NCBI RefSeq assembly: GCF_000204055.1
Contig: NW_006768766.1
Location: 1,958,261 to 2,022,260, forward strand
DNA length: 64,000 bases
DNA from: Melampsora larici-populina 98AG31
Lineage: Eukaryota; Basidiomycota; Pucciniomycetes; Pucciniales; Melampsoraceae
Reading direction: 5' to 3'
Positions 1-11,371 of the stretch are shown here, piece by piece; the first letter of the stretch is position 1, and each line of letters opens with the position of its first letter. The position numbers were made by a program, and so were the translations under genes. Below the pieces are notes generated by a model. That model was not told the origin of the DNA. It made no database searches and saw only the letters and a program-made list of their open reading frames with translations.

Positions 1-2
1 TC

Positions 3-2066
3 CCAGACTGTGCATACGACACCAAAATTTTCGAAAAAAACGGCATTCCTTTCATCCATCGGCCCAAAGCTGCACTCATCATTCCTGAGCGAACCATCAA
101 TCCACCTACCAAGCATTGCCTCTCCTGCACCACGGAGGCCCGTGGCGACCCAGTCACTCTTGACATTCGAACCCAAGTCTATGGGTACTTGTTTGATATT
201 GATGGCATTGAATCGATCCAGTCCTTTTCCGGTTACTGTCGTCGTAAGTAATCATACTTGATACTACTTGTATGATGGCTGACAATGTATGATGGCGATC
301 ACTGGTTTGAACTTTGTAGAATGTAAGGTCACATACAGACCCTGTTACGTCCGTCGGGGTGATGTCCGTGAATACTACACCTTAGAAGAAGGTCATCCCA
401 AAGATTTTTTTCAAGTAACTCGACACTACTTTATGACACATAGACTTGCTGATCACCTCAACCACCTGCAAGCTATTGGTGTGTAAGTCATTTTCGATAA
501 TTTCACTCACTCTGATGCAAGACGTTACCCATTCCCCTAAGGCTATATTGACATCCACAATCCATGTTTTCCCAGAGTCAGCATATACAACCTTGTGATA
601 ATATATAATCGAGCACATGCGACCTTCAATAAATCTTACTCGAATGATTTTCGGCAAGCTAGATACACACGTCAGATCAGTCACCACGTGATGTCTATAG
701 GACTGGATCTGTCTCGATTGATGCGAACCTTTCACGCTCGCGGTGTGAGATTGGTCGCTGACGCTAAAGGAACCGATGAACATAGATTCTTTTGGGCCAT
801 GCAGCAACATTTGATGTGGCTAGAGCTCGAAGGCTCAGCGTTTTCCAATCATGTTTGCTCGATTTGCACTTCGATTGAACCCATTCCTGACTCAGATGAT
901 GCGACAAGTATGTTTACCATCCGTATTTTTTAGTAACCATACTATGAAACTAACTTAGACCTCATCCATTCAATCAGTCATGCGTGCAGCAGTTACCGAT
1001 GGCGTCACTATAGGCCACTATGCTTGCAGCGCGTCAGAGGTGCAACTTAAATCCCTTGATCCTAATGGACCCAACTATTGCGATGCCCCTCTTGAGAGGC
1101 ACAACGATCGGTTTTGCCCCTTACACTCATCTCTCCACCAAATATGTTACGCCCAGCCCTGCTTACGCCGTGTCAAACCTGGCCACAAAACCTGCGAATT
1201 GGACGACCACGTTAACGCCTTCAAAGAATTCAAAGGCCGCAACAAGTCACTGTTTGGTCTACCCAAGCGATTGAAGCGTCCCAACACTCATATTCAACTT
1301 GATCCCAGTACTATTCTGTCACCGGCGACTGGTGAGGTTACACTTACAGAAGATGATCTCATGTATGGTGAAGTTGAAGAACGCGAGCATGAATCTGCTC
1401 GAGACGGTGGTGAATCAAAAAAACATAAGAAAGCTTTATTCAGTCGCCTTCGAACGCACAATGAGCAGTTAATGGTTGCCCCTTGCGGGGTCATTCTGGC
1501 TCGTAAGACATTCTACAAATCCGAATCCCTACCTAAAGTTAAGGTAAGTTATTTGGCAAATACATGTGCCAACATGACTTACTATACTAAAAACATGTCT
1601 ATCTTGTCAATAGGAATTTATTTACGAAACGTTCCCCCACCAAATGCCGCAAGTCATATTCTATGACAATGCATGTGGTTTGTATTCACACATACAAAAC
1701 AGTGAGAAGGATCGCAAGAAGTTTGAACGCACACTGTTGCCAGTCGATGCGTTTCACATCAAATCACACAAACTCACTCATACCACCTGCCGAGAGAACA
1801 ATGATCCAAACCTTTTTCCAGAGCTCAAGGTCATCATCTCCCCTGATGGCAAGTGGTAATGGAAGTTTAATTCTTCTGCTGCCGAGATCGTCAACGCTTG
1901 GTTTGGCCGTTTTGACCCCATGTGTCGTGGAATGCATCCAATCAAGTATGCCTTTGTATTAGAAGAGTTCATACGGGTTCACAACGAACGCCTAGTGGAA
2001 AGATTAGGTAAACGTCCTGATGTTCAATTTTGTCTGAACATTGAATATACATCAGTCCCTATGTAA
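3..2066 (+). pseudogene. KDZ-associated CxC5/CxC6 cysteine-cluster gene, 5' end outside window, in-frame stop
   Basis: Hand-spliced exons 3-243, 320-482, 576-907, 978-1543 and 1614-2066 stay in one frame across four GT-AG introns. The first two exons hold a CxC5-like cluster (PDCAYDTKIF, KHCLSCT, YCRQCKVTYRPCYV, RGDVREYY). Exon 4 holds a CxC6-like cluster (HYACS, NYCDAPL, FCPLHSSL, ICYAQPCLR, CELDDH). Exon 5 has a transposase-like core: FYDNACGLYSHI, then FNSSAAEIVNAWFG and CRGMHPIKYAFVLEEFI. These clusters are known as domains associated with KDZ transposons in basidiomycetes. A TAA at 1857-1859 lies in the same frame; the local TGGTAATGG looks like a 6-bp insertion, and another 68 codons stay open after it to a TAA at 2064-2066. 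I therefore call it a broken gene, although readthrough or an unrecognised tiny intron cannot be excluded. The start lies beyond the window. Confidence 0.75.
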
Positions 2067-2722
2067 TATGGGGCTTCGACCTCTTTACTATTGTTAATCA
2101 CAAAATCCAAAACTTTAACCAATAATTGTCGTATAATTTTGCTATTATACACTCATTATAATTGTGGTTATACTACACCCTATATGATAGATCAAATAGT
2201 ATCTTTGAAAACAGACTATTTATATCAATTGAGTAAACTCATCAACAAAACTGATTTTTCAAATCTTTCCTATGTACTAATTAGTGATTCTACCTATGTG
2301 TCGCCATAACTGGCTATGGCGATCACGATCAAATATTACAGATGTTAATTCTTAATGATCTTTATTCTCTACAACTTTGTTGTCAATTACATGGACAAAT
2401 AAAAAACTAAAGTTTCAATCCTCGAACTCATACTCAAACAACATTGCTCGATCTGATACTACAAAATAAGAATGATTAAGATGCGTCAAAAAATTAACAA
2501 CTAAAAGATGATCTTGTTGCGCGATGGAGATGTCTCATTCATCTCGCAGAACTGAGGCATCTGAGGCATTGAGTAGGTTACATATGCTGTTACATTCATG
2601 GTCCCATCCGAAGTGGAAAAACAACATTCCAATATCGTGGTCAACTGCCTTGTCACTGTCATTGTTAGGAACGGATACAAGCTATCAGATTATTGAATAG
2701 AACCTCAATTAACAAAAGATAT
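2067..2722. other. AT-rich spacer without a recognisable gene
   Basis: Between two genes whose 3' ends face each other. Open frames here are short, low complexity and without recognisable motifs. I see no inverted repeat or tandem array. It probably contains both 3' UTRs. Confidence 0.5.
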
Positions 2723-4086
2723 TCAACTTTTGTTACAGCAAGATACGTTGGAGATCGTACCGTCGATGTCGCAATCAATTTGGCTGATAAGCGTTTTGCC
2801 GAGACTCGCATCGTATGCGTAATGAATAAACGCATGAATGAAATCTTTCCATAGATCAGAAGCCGGCGCTCGCATGAGGAATTTGTAATCAATAACATAG
2901 CGCTCATTGCGAGGGTCGGTAGTGCTTCCGCAGAAGTACCACCCTGGTTTGCCTTTGCCCACCGCTCCAACGCTTTGCAAAAGCATAGCCTCTTGAACCT
3001 GAGGACAAAGATGTCGTCAGACTGGGTTGGAAAGAAACAAAAGAGGAAAATAGGTAAATGGGAAATCACGTTTAGGCCTCTAGATTTCCTATACAAATCT
3101 CCTAATCTTTTGGTGTCATCACTCTCAGATTCAAGATGAAATAGCCACACATCACAAAGCTCATCTTTGAATAACTGCAACGCGTGAGCTACAAATACAT
3201 TGGCTTGACTCATGCTGAGTACTTCCGAGCGGCCGGAAGTCTTACTCCTGTACCAGTTGACATGATTTTTGGCCGTGAGGGACTTTGGTACGTTACCAAT
3301 TTCCAAATTGACCAACCTCGCCACCCATTCATGATCCCTTTGAACCACGGTCACTGCTGCTCCAAACTTATATACAACAAGCTGACTATCGTAACCCGTA
3401 AAATCCTCTGGATCATAAAGGGCTGGCTTGACACCACGCAATACCTTTGGCAGGGGGTACATGAAGGCTGCCTTTGTCTTTGATAGGTCTCCCCTCAAGA
3501 AGTTTTTGTCACGATCTGGCGAACAAGCAATCGAAAGATGTTAGTCCCTTGGAATACGTAACCAAACAAAACCAAACTCAACTTTGTTCGGCGTGATCGG
3601 TGTGATCGGTGTGATCGGTGTGATCGGTGTGATCGGCGCGAACGGCGCGAACGGCGCTTTTACCTTTTTTGTTGTTTTCTCGAAGATTGGTGTGATCTAT
3701 ACATGGCATCAAAGGTTTATAAACGTGGATCCAAGTGAATTTTTGGCAGTACAGAGAGATAGGAGATAGAGACCGAGTATTAGACAATCCGAAATAACTC
3801 AACTTGCTGGATCTAACAGGTGACACATGGACATCTTTTCTTTGATTGAGCTAATTGGTGCGGGACTCCAAGCATGAGCAGATGACTCGACTTCGTTGCA
3901 TTCGGATGGGGAAGCTGTGACCGATGACAACTCGTCTTCGCTCATCAAATGCCCACCTACCGTACCTGCCACGAAATCATCACCTTGAATGGTTTCTGAT
4001 ACGTGGGTAATGTCACTGATTCTTGTAAGAGAAGTTGGTGGAGTTGATGGTTCAGTTTTCTTGGATGATCGAGTGCGAGAGGGCAT
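2723..4086 (-). CDS. Unknown multi-exon gene
   Basis: I do not recognise this family. The 3' exons are well supported: 3515-3070 (DRDKNFLRGDLSKTK onward) joins in phase to 2998-2723 (VQEAMLLQSVGAVGKG to the stop) through a GTGATT...CTCAG intron. An upstream exon ending at about 3,649 (LRENNKK, donor GTAAAA) has the phase required by exon 3515-3070. The most 5' coding piece starts with ATG at 4086 (MPSRTRSSKKTEPSTPP), is Ser/Thr/Glu-rich and looks disordered. How it joins the next exon is uncertain, because the frame changes near 3,830. The intron between about 3,649 and 3,516 contains a 9-bp tandem repeat. No signal peptide or membrane segment is apparent. The conserved-looking core (VTVVQRDHEWVARLVNL, KSLTAKNHVNWYRSK) suggests a lineage-specific family. 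Confidence 0.5.
3591..3657. repeat. 9-bp tandem repeat, about seven units
   Basis: Five copies of GTGATCGGT are followed by variant units ending in GCGAACGGC. They lie in a predicted intron of the minus-strand gene at 2723-4086. Read as protein they give meaningless VIG or DHT repeats. Confidence 0.85.
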
Positions 4087-5214
4087 TGAAGCGCAATGAT
4101 CTAATTAAAATAGTAATTTAAGATTGACTCCAGAATCAAAGTAGAAAAGCAAACAATGAAATGGAATTATAGTAGCCTCACTGCTCACACAACGTAATTG
4201 ATCTATATATTAGGAAATATTGTGGGCGGATGAACCGAATAGTTCTGGAACAATTCCTCTATATATAGAAAATATAAACATATTTTTAAACTAGAGTCAT
4301 TGTTTGACAATAGTTTGGAAATATAAATTGGCCAGTGTAGTGATCACATTATGCAAATCTTCATTGTGATAGACTAGTTTGTGTATTTCACTATTGTCAA
4401 ATGACCGTAGGGAATTCTTTGCTTGTAGTTCTGAAAGATGGGATAAATTGATTGTATTATATATGGAGTTGATAGAATATCATGTGAAAGATCGCGCTCC
4501 GTATTCACTAGGAGAGCTTCCGCGCTTCACGGTCACTGGATTGAGTATCATCAATAATTGTGGAAACCAGTGTAGTAATGTGCATAGATTAGTAATTTGC
4601 AACTTTGGTCTGCGTTACCTGTAGTTTGTATATATATCATAAGGAATCGCTCAAGTGGATATGATCAAGAATCATATCAAAGGAAGCGGATATCAAACGT
4701 GTTCGATATATTGTTCACGTTTGTTTGACTAGGTGTTCTTCAAAGGAAAATCTGGTGCTCATCGAATCAAACGTTTCAATTTATTGTCCAATTTACAGGA
4801 AATCCAATACCTATCCTTGTTCAAAGGAGAGACATTGTGATATCATTTTCAAAAGGGGAAGAAAGGAATAAACTTGACGTTTGGTTGACTCGATGAACTT
4901 CAAAGGAACATCTGAATCCATTCGAACGTTTCGAATTCCTCAAGATTTACCTTTGATACAATTCTCTTCAAAGGTTAATCTTGAGGAATTCGATTATATC
5001 CTTGTTCAAAGGAGAGAATATATTTTTCGAAAGGGGAAGATAGGAATTGACAACTCTTGATGCGGAAAGATCATGAATTTCGAAAGTAACATGTTCTTTT
5101 CGAAATTTCCTCCACATAAAAACGTGGCTGTCCTGTTGTCTGGACCCTCCTCTCAAACCTTTTCCCATATTTATTCACCATCCCCTAGAACTCGTCTATC
5201 CTAAAGATTGCAGT
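4087..5214. other. Spacer with no gene; imperfect short direct repeats
   Basis: The region is AT-rich with no supported coding frame. Two imperfect copies of a segment with TATCCTTGTTCAAAGGAGAG followed by AAAGGGGAAGA occur near 4,815-4,865 and 4,999-5,041, so part of the spacer is an old duplication. The last few hundred bases precede the ATG at 5215 and probably contain that gene's promoter. Confidence 0.5.
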
Positions 5215-5913
5215 ATGGCTCCACAAAGTGATAAATTTATAAAAGGACATGATCAACCCCTGGAAAAAAAACAGGGTAATTAATAATAGTTTTCAACTGC
5301 TCTATTTATTAATTGAGTATTTTTGGCTAATTCCTTTTTCACCGCATCCAGCCAGCCCAAATTCGGAGGAACAGGAAGCTTATCAGGAGTATCTAGCTTC
5401 CAAAGAGGACAATACACCTGGTAGGATTTCTTTTTCAATTGCTTTCATTATCTAATCATTGCTAATTCTCTGCTTTTCAACATATCCAGCAAGTCCAGAT
5501 CCTGAGGAAATGGAAGCCTATCAGGCTTACTTAGATTCCCAAGTGGAAAATATACCTGGTACATTTTATTTTCCTTCTCAGTTGCGGTTTGGAAATTAAT
5601 CATGACCTGAATGTCCGTCCGTTGTATTAAAACAGATATACGGTTCTCTAGTGCTGAACCTGAGGAGGTGGAGGCGGTTATGGATTACCTCAAGTCCGAG
5701 ATGGGGCCTTCAATGGCTGAATTTGATCAGGACGCACCATCAGAATGCGGTAGCTATGACTCTGTTACAAACCGACGTCGTCCTTTCTGCTATGCCTTCC
5801 ATGGCCTTTGGGAATCTGGTTACTGCAAATACTGCCAAGACACTCCCGAGAACAGATCGGTTGAGGAGGAAAAGGATGAGGCTGATGCTCCTGAGGGTAC
5901 TCAAGAAGCATAA
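5215..5913 (+). CDS. Small unknown protein built from duplicated symmetric exons, with a Cys/His-rich C-terminus
   Basis: Exons 5215-5275, 5352-5420, 5490-5558 and 5636-5913 give 477 nt (158 residues). All three introns interrupt after the first base of a codon, so exons 2 and 3 (each exactly 69 nt) can be added or lost without a frameshift. They encode near-identical 23-residue modules, ASPNSEEQEAYQEYLASKED... and ASPDPEEMEAYQAYLDSQVE.... The start of exon 4 (SAEPEEVEAVMDYLKSEMG) is a third, diverged copy. The C-terminal part has FCYAFHGLWESGYCKYCQ, whose Cys and His spacing could bind a metal, followed by an acidic tail. There is no signal peptide. I do not recognise the family. The agreement of four splice pairs and the module duplication make the gene model convincing. 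Confidence 0.75.
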
Positions 5914-5949
5914 TTATTTGTTGATCTATTTGCTTATTTGGATGATATT

Positions 5950-6286
5950 GGATGCCTTTTGAAGGTGATCGGATGTCTTTTGAGTATGATCGGATGAGAT
6001 CAGATGCCTTTTGAAGGTGATCGGATGTCTTTTGAGTTTGATCGGATGAGATCGGATGTCTTTTGAGTTTGATTGGATGAGATCGGATGCCTTTTGAAGG
6101 TGATCGGATGTCTTTTGAGTATGATCGGATGAGATCGGATGCCTTTTGAAGGTGATCGGATGTCTTTTGAGTTTGATCGGATGAGATCAAATGCCTTTTG
6201 AAGGTGATCGGATGTCTTTTGAAGGTGATCGGATGTCTTTTGAGTTTGATCGGATGAGATCGGATGCCTTTTGAAGGTGATAACCA
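5950..6286. repeat. Minisatellite of interleaved TTTTGAAGGTGATCGGATG and GAGTTTGATCGGATGAGATC units
   Basis: About 340 bp directly downstream of the 5215-5913 gene. Two related units alternate around the core GATCGGATG. It may lie in that gene's 3' UTR. Open frames on the minus strand (KDIRSPSKGIRS-type repeats) are artefacts of the repeat. Confidence 0.85.
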
Positions 6287-6321
6287 GATCTTTCAATGTC
6301 CCCTTCCTTTTAAGTCCTTAC

Positions 6322-7083
6322 ACTACGCCAGATCACTAATTTACCGCTGAGTTTATAAAATTGAAACTGTAGAAAAATATCACCAATACAAGGGAGGTCG
6401 GAAAAATTTGAAAAAATAATGATTCAATTCATGGGTGCTGTCCCCTCATTTTGCATATATTTGCATATTTTTGCCATGATGTTTGAAGTCTCCCCAAACC
6501 AAAATGCTCACAGGGGATATTATGTCAGAAACTCAAATTTGGTCCAAAACTAGCAATATTTGGGCAAAAACCTTCAAGCACAAAAATATGAGTATTTTTG
6601 TTCAATCATCTGAACACTTGCAATTTATGGAAGTCGCATGATGGCTCTACAAGGTTTATTAACGTGCTGAAGCCATTGTAGTAATGACTTCTATGCTTAT
6701 ATATGGTTCCTGCTGTGTACGTCTCTTGATATATCTCACCCATTCTTGGAGACACACAACTTTTTTGTGCACAAAAACTGTAGAGCCAGAATGTGGCATT
6801 CAGAATGTCAAGACACTACAAGTGTTGGAGCAAAATTGATGATTTGGTTGGTGTTGCAAGGTCACTGTCTCTCTACCTGCCAGTTTTGGACCAAATCTGG
6901 GTTTCTGACATTATTTGCATTGTGGTTGTAAAAATATGAAAAAATATGCCAGATGATTGGAATGCACCAAAGGGCCCAACCAATATTTGTTCATATTTTT
7001 CTGACCCCTCCCAGCTTTTCCACAATTGTCTATGTCTGCTCAATTTTCTAAACTCAGCGGTAAATTTTCAATTTGGCGTAGTG
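6322..7083. mobile_element. CACTA-like non-autonomous foldback element (762 bp)
   Basis: The ends are inverted copies starting CACTACGCCA, flanked by the 3-bp direct repeat TTA (6319-6321 and 7084-7086). The inverted similarity continues inside: a block with TCAGAAAC...TTTGGTCCAAAACT near 6,525-6,560 recurs inverted near 6,880-6,915, so most of the element could fold back. TIRs starting CACTA with 3-bp target duplications are the known signature of CACTA/EnSpm elements. It contains no transposase. Confidence 0.75.
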
Positions 7084-7086
7084 TTA

Positions 7087-7465
7087 CTTCCTACGTTTGA
7101 AATGTGATACACAAACCTTGGCCTTGTTACTTTGATGAATATCAAAGTACAGGCCTGATATGTCAAGAATCAATCCTACAATCTTTGCCAACATCAAATG
7201 GGCAACATCCATCTGTGACCCGCTTGGGATATCTAATGGCAAGTTCTGACCGTATCATTAATCAATGTGAAATGGAATTTTTTTTAGTTGCATAGGTTCT
7301 GCGCGCACAAACAAGGTCTATTGATTAGGGAGTATGATGACTAAAAGAACATGAAGTGGAAAAACAAAGATTGTGATATGTACATTAAACGAGTAAAGGA
7401 AAATTGAAGTGAAAGGTCCAGAAATAGAAACATAAACAGAAATAGAGAGAAGAGAAGAGAATTTA
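7087..7465. other. Spacer and probable 3' UTR
   Basis: Between the foldback element and the 3' end of the minus-strand gene at 7466-9500. A 63-codon open frame on the plus strand has no recognisable feature. Probably untranslated. Confidence 0.45.
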
Positions 7466-9500
7466 TCACTTGTGCTTGTGTAACTTGACACGCTTTGTAG
7501 GACGAGAGTGGTTAGAGTTAGAGTTAGATGTACCTTCTGTACCTTCTGTATCTTCTGTATCTGCCTTCTTGGATTTGTTGTTATCCCATTCCAATTTAAA
7601 GTGATGTTTGCCTTCTTTGACTGTATGATCGGGGTTATCAATTGTGTAAGGGGTCAATCTGGCTTCAGTGATTGCATCAAGCCATCGCCCGTAGGTAGAC
7701 ACCGTTGAACGTGCATATTTGTACGGTTTGCCAAATACCCTGTTCCAAGCGTCTGGATAAGAGTATTTCTTTTTCTCATCCATGAATCTCTTCATGTCCG
7801 ACATCAATACACCATGAGGCCATTTCTCATTTTCGGAAGTGTTGGAAGTCAAAGGCTGGGGAGGAGTTGAAGGCTGGGGAGGTTTTGTGGAGGCGGAAGG
7901 GCGAGGAGCCGGAGTAGGACTAGCAGAGCTCAGTCTTTGAGTATCGGTAAGGTCACGAGCTACTGTTTTATTGGACTCGTCTTCACTTGATTCGTCACTG
8001 CTGATTACATGGAGGTTTTTGAGGTTGACTTGTTCAGATACATCAGGTCGAGTCTCCTGTTGGCGTGGTGAAAGGAATCTTCGTATGTCCATTACACCCT
8101 TGGACACTTTTTTGACTGGTAGTAAGTGAGTGTCCATATCTTTGCATTCAAACTCGTCGAGTCCAGGAAACATAACAAGGAGTCTGTTAGAGTCAAGCGA
8201 TGGAGATCCAACTGAGTAGGATTCGACCATGGACATCCGCATGTCAACCTACACATAAATAAAAATGTAAGTGTTGGTTAAGTTGCGATCAGATATATAC
8301 ATCACAGGATCGAGTGACTGACCCAAACCTGTATGTCAACGTGCCAAACTCGTAAGTTGCCATTCCAGTCCTCACCAAACTTCTCATGAACCAGAGTCTT
8401 GAGGTCTTCGGATTCGTGAAGGGCAAACGTTGGCCATTCAGGTACATATATTCGAAACACACGACATACCTGTTTGTTCAAGTGGAAATATGTAAGCTCA
8501 ACGATACATGCATATTCATCTAGGACGAAGTGGAACATACATCGGCTTCAGGCCAAACCACCATTGTTATGTTGTTGCTAGCTGCCTTTAGACGTTCCTC
8601 TTTTTTTCGTTCGGTTGCCTGTTTCTGGATTGAGGTGGTGCGAAAGTTTCTGAAATCGGAAGCAGGGAGACGTTCGATGAATGTGCGACTACCCTGTGTT
8701 TGGCCACTTGGTGTGGCGTGTTCATTGTCGTCGCCGGCCTGCGGTGCTTGGTGAGTTTGGGAGTTGATCGTGGTGATGCTCGCTTCCTTGGGTTTTGTCT
8801 TACGCTGGTTTGTGTGTACAGAACACCCTGCAGACTTATGGTTGAGGTGGTAGCAGCACTGAAAGGATACATACAAATTCATATCAAGAGTCAGATAGAT
8901 TTGGTTGCAGGCTAAATTAATAACGGGACTGACCTCTGAGCAGGCATTTACGCTGCATTGATTGTTCCGTTGCACCTTATGTCCTTCTGCAGTTTGCCCG
9001 TTGACTCCTTCGCACGGGTGATACTTCTTGCCGCGTGATGGTTTCACAGACTGAGTAGCTTGTTGGGTCGCTGGTGGCGACGGCAGTTGCGCATCATTCA
9101 TGATCCTGCTAAAGTCCATAGGCAGATAGGCGGATAAGGATAGAGCGGAGTTGATTTCGATGATTTCGGAGTGAAATTTATCGCGATGATAAGTTCGAAC
9201 GTAGCCTTTGTCGTAGTGGCACTGTGTGGTCATGATTAGTTAGTTGCACAGTTCAGTGTTATTAAGTTTAAGCAAACTTTTGTCTGTCCTTACCTTAATT
9301 CCAACTTTGGGATTTCGATGTGGCTGAGGAATATAATAAATAGTAGAATGAGGACGTCTTTGCTGACAATTCTTGTTGAGGCAAACAAGTCCTGTCTTGT
9401 GGTCTTTGATTGGGGGGAAAGGTAAAGGTTGAAGGGGTTGAAGAGGTACAAGTTGATATTTTTTGGCCGCTTTCTTTGTAGGGCGAGTATTGGCAGGCAT
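7466..9500 (-). CDS. Unknown five-exon Cys/His-rich protein
   Basis: Exons 9500-9294, 9221-8934, 8858-8541, 8469-8329 and 8248-7466 are each a multiple of three and joined by GT-AG introns, giving 579 codons. The N-terminal third carries possible metal ligands: LVCLNKNCQQR, CHYDKGYVRTYH, NNQCSVNACSECCYHLNH and AGCSVHTNQ. A middle segment has VCRVFRIYVPEWPTFAL and RVWHVDIQVDMRM. It is followed by a Ser/Pro/Thr-rich linker, a compact C-terminal block (DMKRFMDEKKKYSYPDAWN, YARSTVSTYGRWLD) and a basic end (RPTKRVKLHKHK) that could be a nuclear signal. Spacing to the F-box relic upstream is about 180 bp. I do not recognise a named family; a lineage-specific nuclear, zinc-binding protein is the best inference. 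Exon phases strongly support the model. Confidence 0.75.
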
Positions 9501-10641
9501 TTCGGTCAACTCAAGGCTCAAAATAAGGGTGAAGGTAAGTTGATGACCTTGCATCGTCCCGTGCAATGTCTCCGTTGTTGATAAATGGAATGTTGGGTGG
9601 GATTTCTACAGCGAATGATCTGATCGATTGGGCGGGGGGATGATTGTCGTTGAGGATCAAGTGTTTGACATTCCGAAAGTGTCAAATCTTAATAATGAAA
9701 TGTACCTGCGTCTCATGGGATACTCGCTCGATTCCGGCTCGGTTTGGCCTGGCCCGACTTGGCTCGGAAATTTCACCGTCCTTCTTATGTTCTCCAAGAT
9801 CAGAAAACAGTGAGATAAGATTGTCCTTGAGGTTATGTAAGTCTTTCGCTGTACGATGTACCCGAAACCGATCCAGACAATTGAGACAGAGCGTTGAAAG
9901 CCTTTGACACTGAGAAAGGACTTTGATGAGGGTGCTGGGACAGAGGCCAAATACGTCGCGGACTGCACTTGAGTGTTCACCATTAGGACCAGACATTTCT
10001 CGACCCTCGGAGATGTTTAGATTGTCAGAATGCACACTTTCAACTTCCCAATACTCCAAATCCTCTTCAATGAAATTGATTTTATGGACAGAAGAAGATC
10101 GGAGTGGATACTGATGTCGATGTTTTTCTCTGACCGGGGGGGTCTGAAACCATTCTGGTCTCAACCCAACGTCTACTACTTCAACATGGAATCCATGTTT
10201 GGGAAGGATTTCTTGATGCCAAACGGACATGGGACTTGATATAGCGGAAGGAAACTTGAGATACTAGAGTACCGGCGTAGACGACACACGACAGAATGAT
10301 CAGTACATATCAGTGATTTGCCTTAGTAGCTTCAATGTACCAGATTCAACTCACCCGCCATATGATGGGTCGACAGATCGAGTACGTCCTACGATTGACG
10401 ATGGAAAATGATTGAAAACTAGTCATGATGGGCGATTCGGGATTGTGTTGATAAACTGAACATTCAGTATCCGTTCCAGGATAATGAGCAATTTCCTGAT
10501 CAATCTTCTTGCGGTAATTCTCTGTGGATTCATTGAGGTCATTGAGAAGGTATTCTGCAATGTCGATCAGGATCTCATATGGCAGGCGAGAAAGCAAATC
10601 TTTAGTGGCCAACGCTGCTTCGGTTCTTGGGTATTGTTTTT

Positions 10642-10755
10642 GGATCCCGGTATCCTCACCACCCCCCCCTAGTAACTCCACCACCCCCTCCCGTTCACAG
10701 CTAGTGAAAGGCTTAGTCGCTGCTGACACAAGTCGTGACAGTGCTAGCTTGAACC
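10642..10755 (+). repeat. MULE left terminal inverted repeat
   Basis: Inverted partner of 13588-13702. Shared blocks include AGTGAAAGGCTTAGT and a C/T-rich stretch near the tip. Mismatches are few, mostly changes in homopolymer length. Confidence 0.88.
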
Positions 10756-11371
10756 GCGCTCTCAGCACTCACTGAGAATTTTCTTTGATTGTTTCCCTAA
10801 CAAAACATCATATAGGTACAATAATTGAAGGATCCTTCAAGTGTTGCGCGAAACAAACAAACAATATGAATCGAGATCGCTCCGACCGATCGAATTTGAA
10901 TCGATCGGAGCGATTGGAAAACAATTCTGAGAAACAATCAATCAGACCGATTGAATTGATCGTGTCGAGTGCCTTATATGTTTCCCTTTTTTTGGGTTAG
11001 TGTGGTTAAGCATTTGAAAGACCAGATAAAAAAACACATGATGTCAGGAGAACCGATTGAATTGATCACATTGTGTTCTTGTGCTCAATCCACTCGGTTC
11101 TCAACCCTTTTGAGCAAGTGTGATTGCTCGGGTAAATTCCGTAGCTTATTGTGTAGCTGGACAAAGTTTGATATCTTTGATGACTCGATTACAAGATTCA
11201 TTACCAAAGACAAAGGAGTGTGGTGTCAAAATGAATGACGAGAGCCAACAAGGCGATGATCTTGTAGAGCTACAGAGACAGACAAGGAGAGAGAGAAGGA
11301 CAATTCAGATCCATGTATGTATTTGGTGGATCTTATAGTGTTTGTCCTAGGATGTGTTGAGCATTGTACGA

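Noticed and set aside
3584..3769. Plus-strand 61-codon frame with VIG repeats
   Set aside because: Shadow of a 9-bp tandem repeat in an intron of the minus-strand gene.
5765..6296. Minus-strand frames rich in SDHLQKASDLIRS repeats
   Set aside because: Translation of the GATCGGATG minisatellite, partly antisense to the real gene at 5215-5913.
9628..9907. Plus-strand frames near the truncated F-box gene
   Set aside because: Antisense to the F-box relic whose frame matches an intact paralogue.
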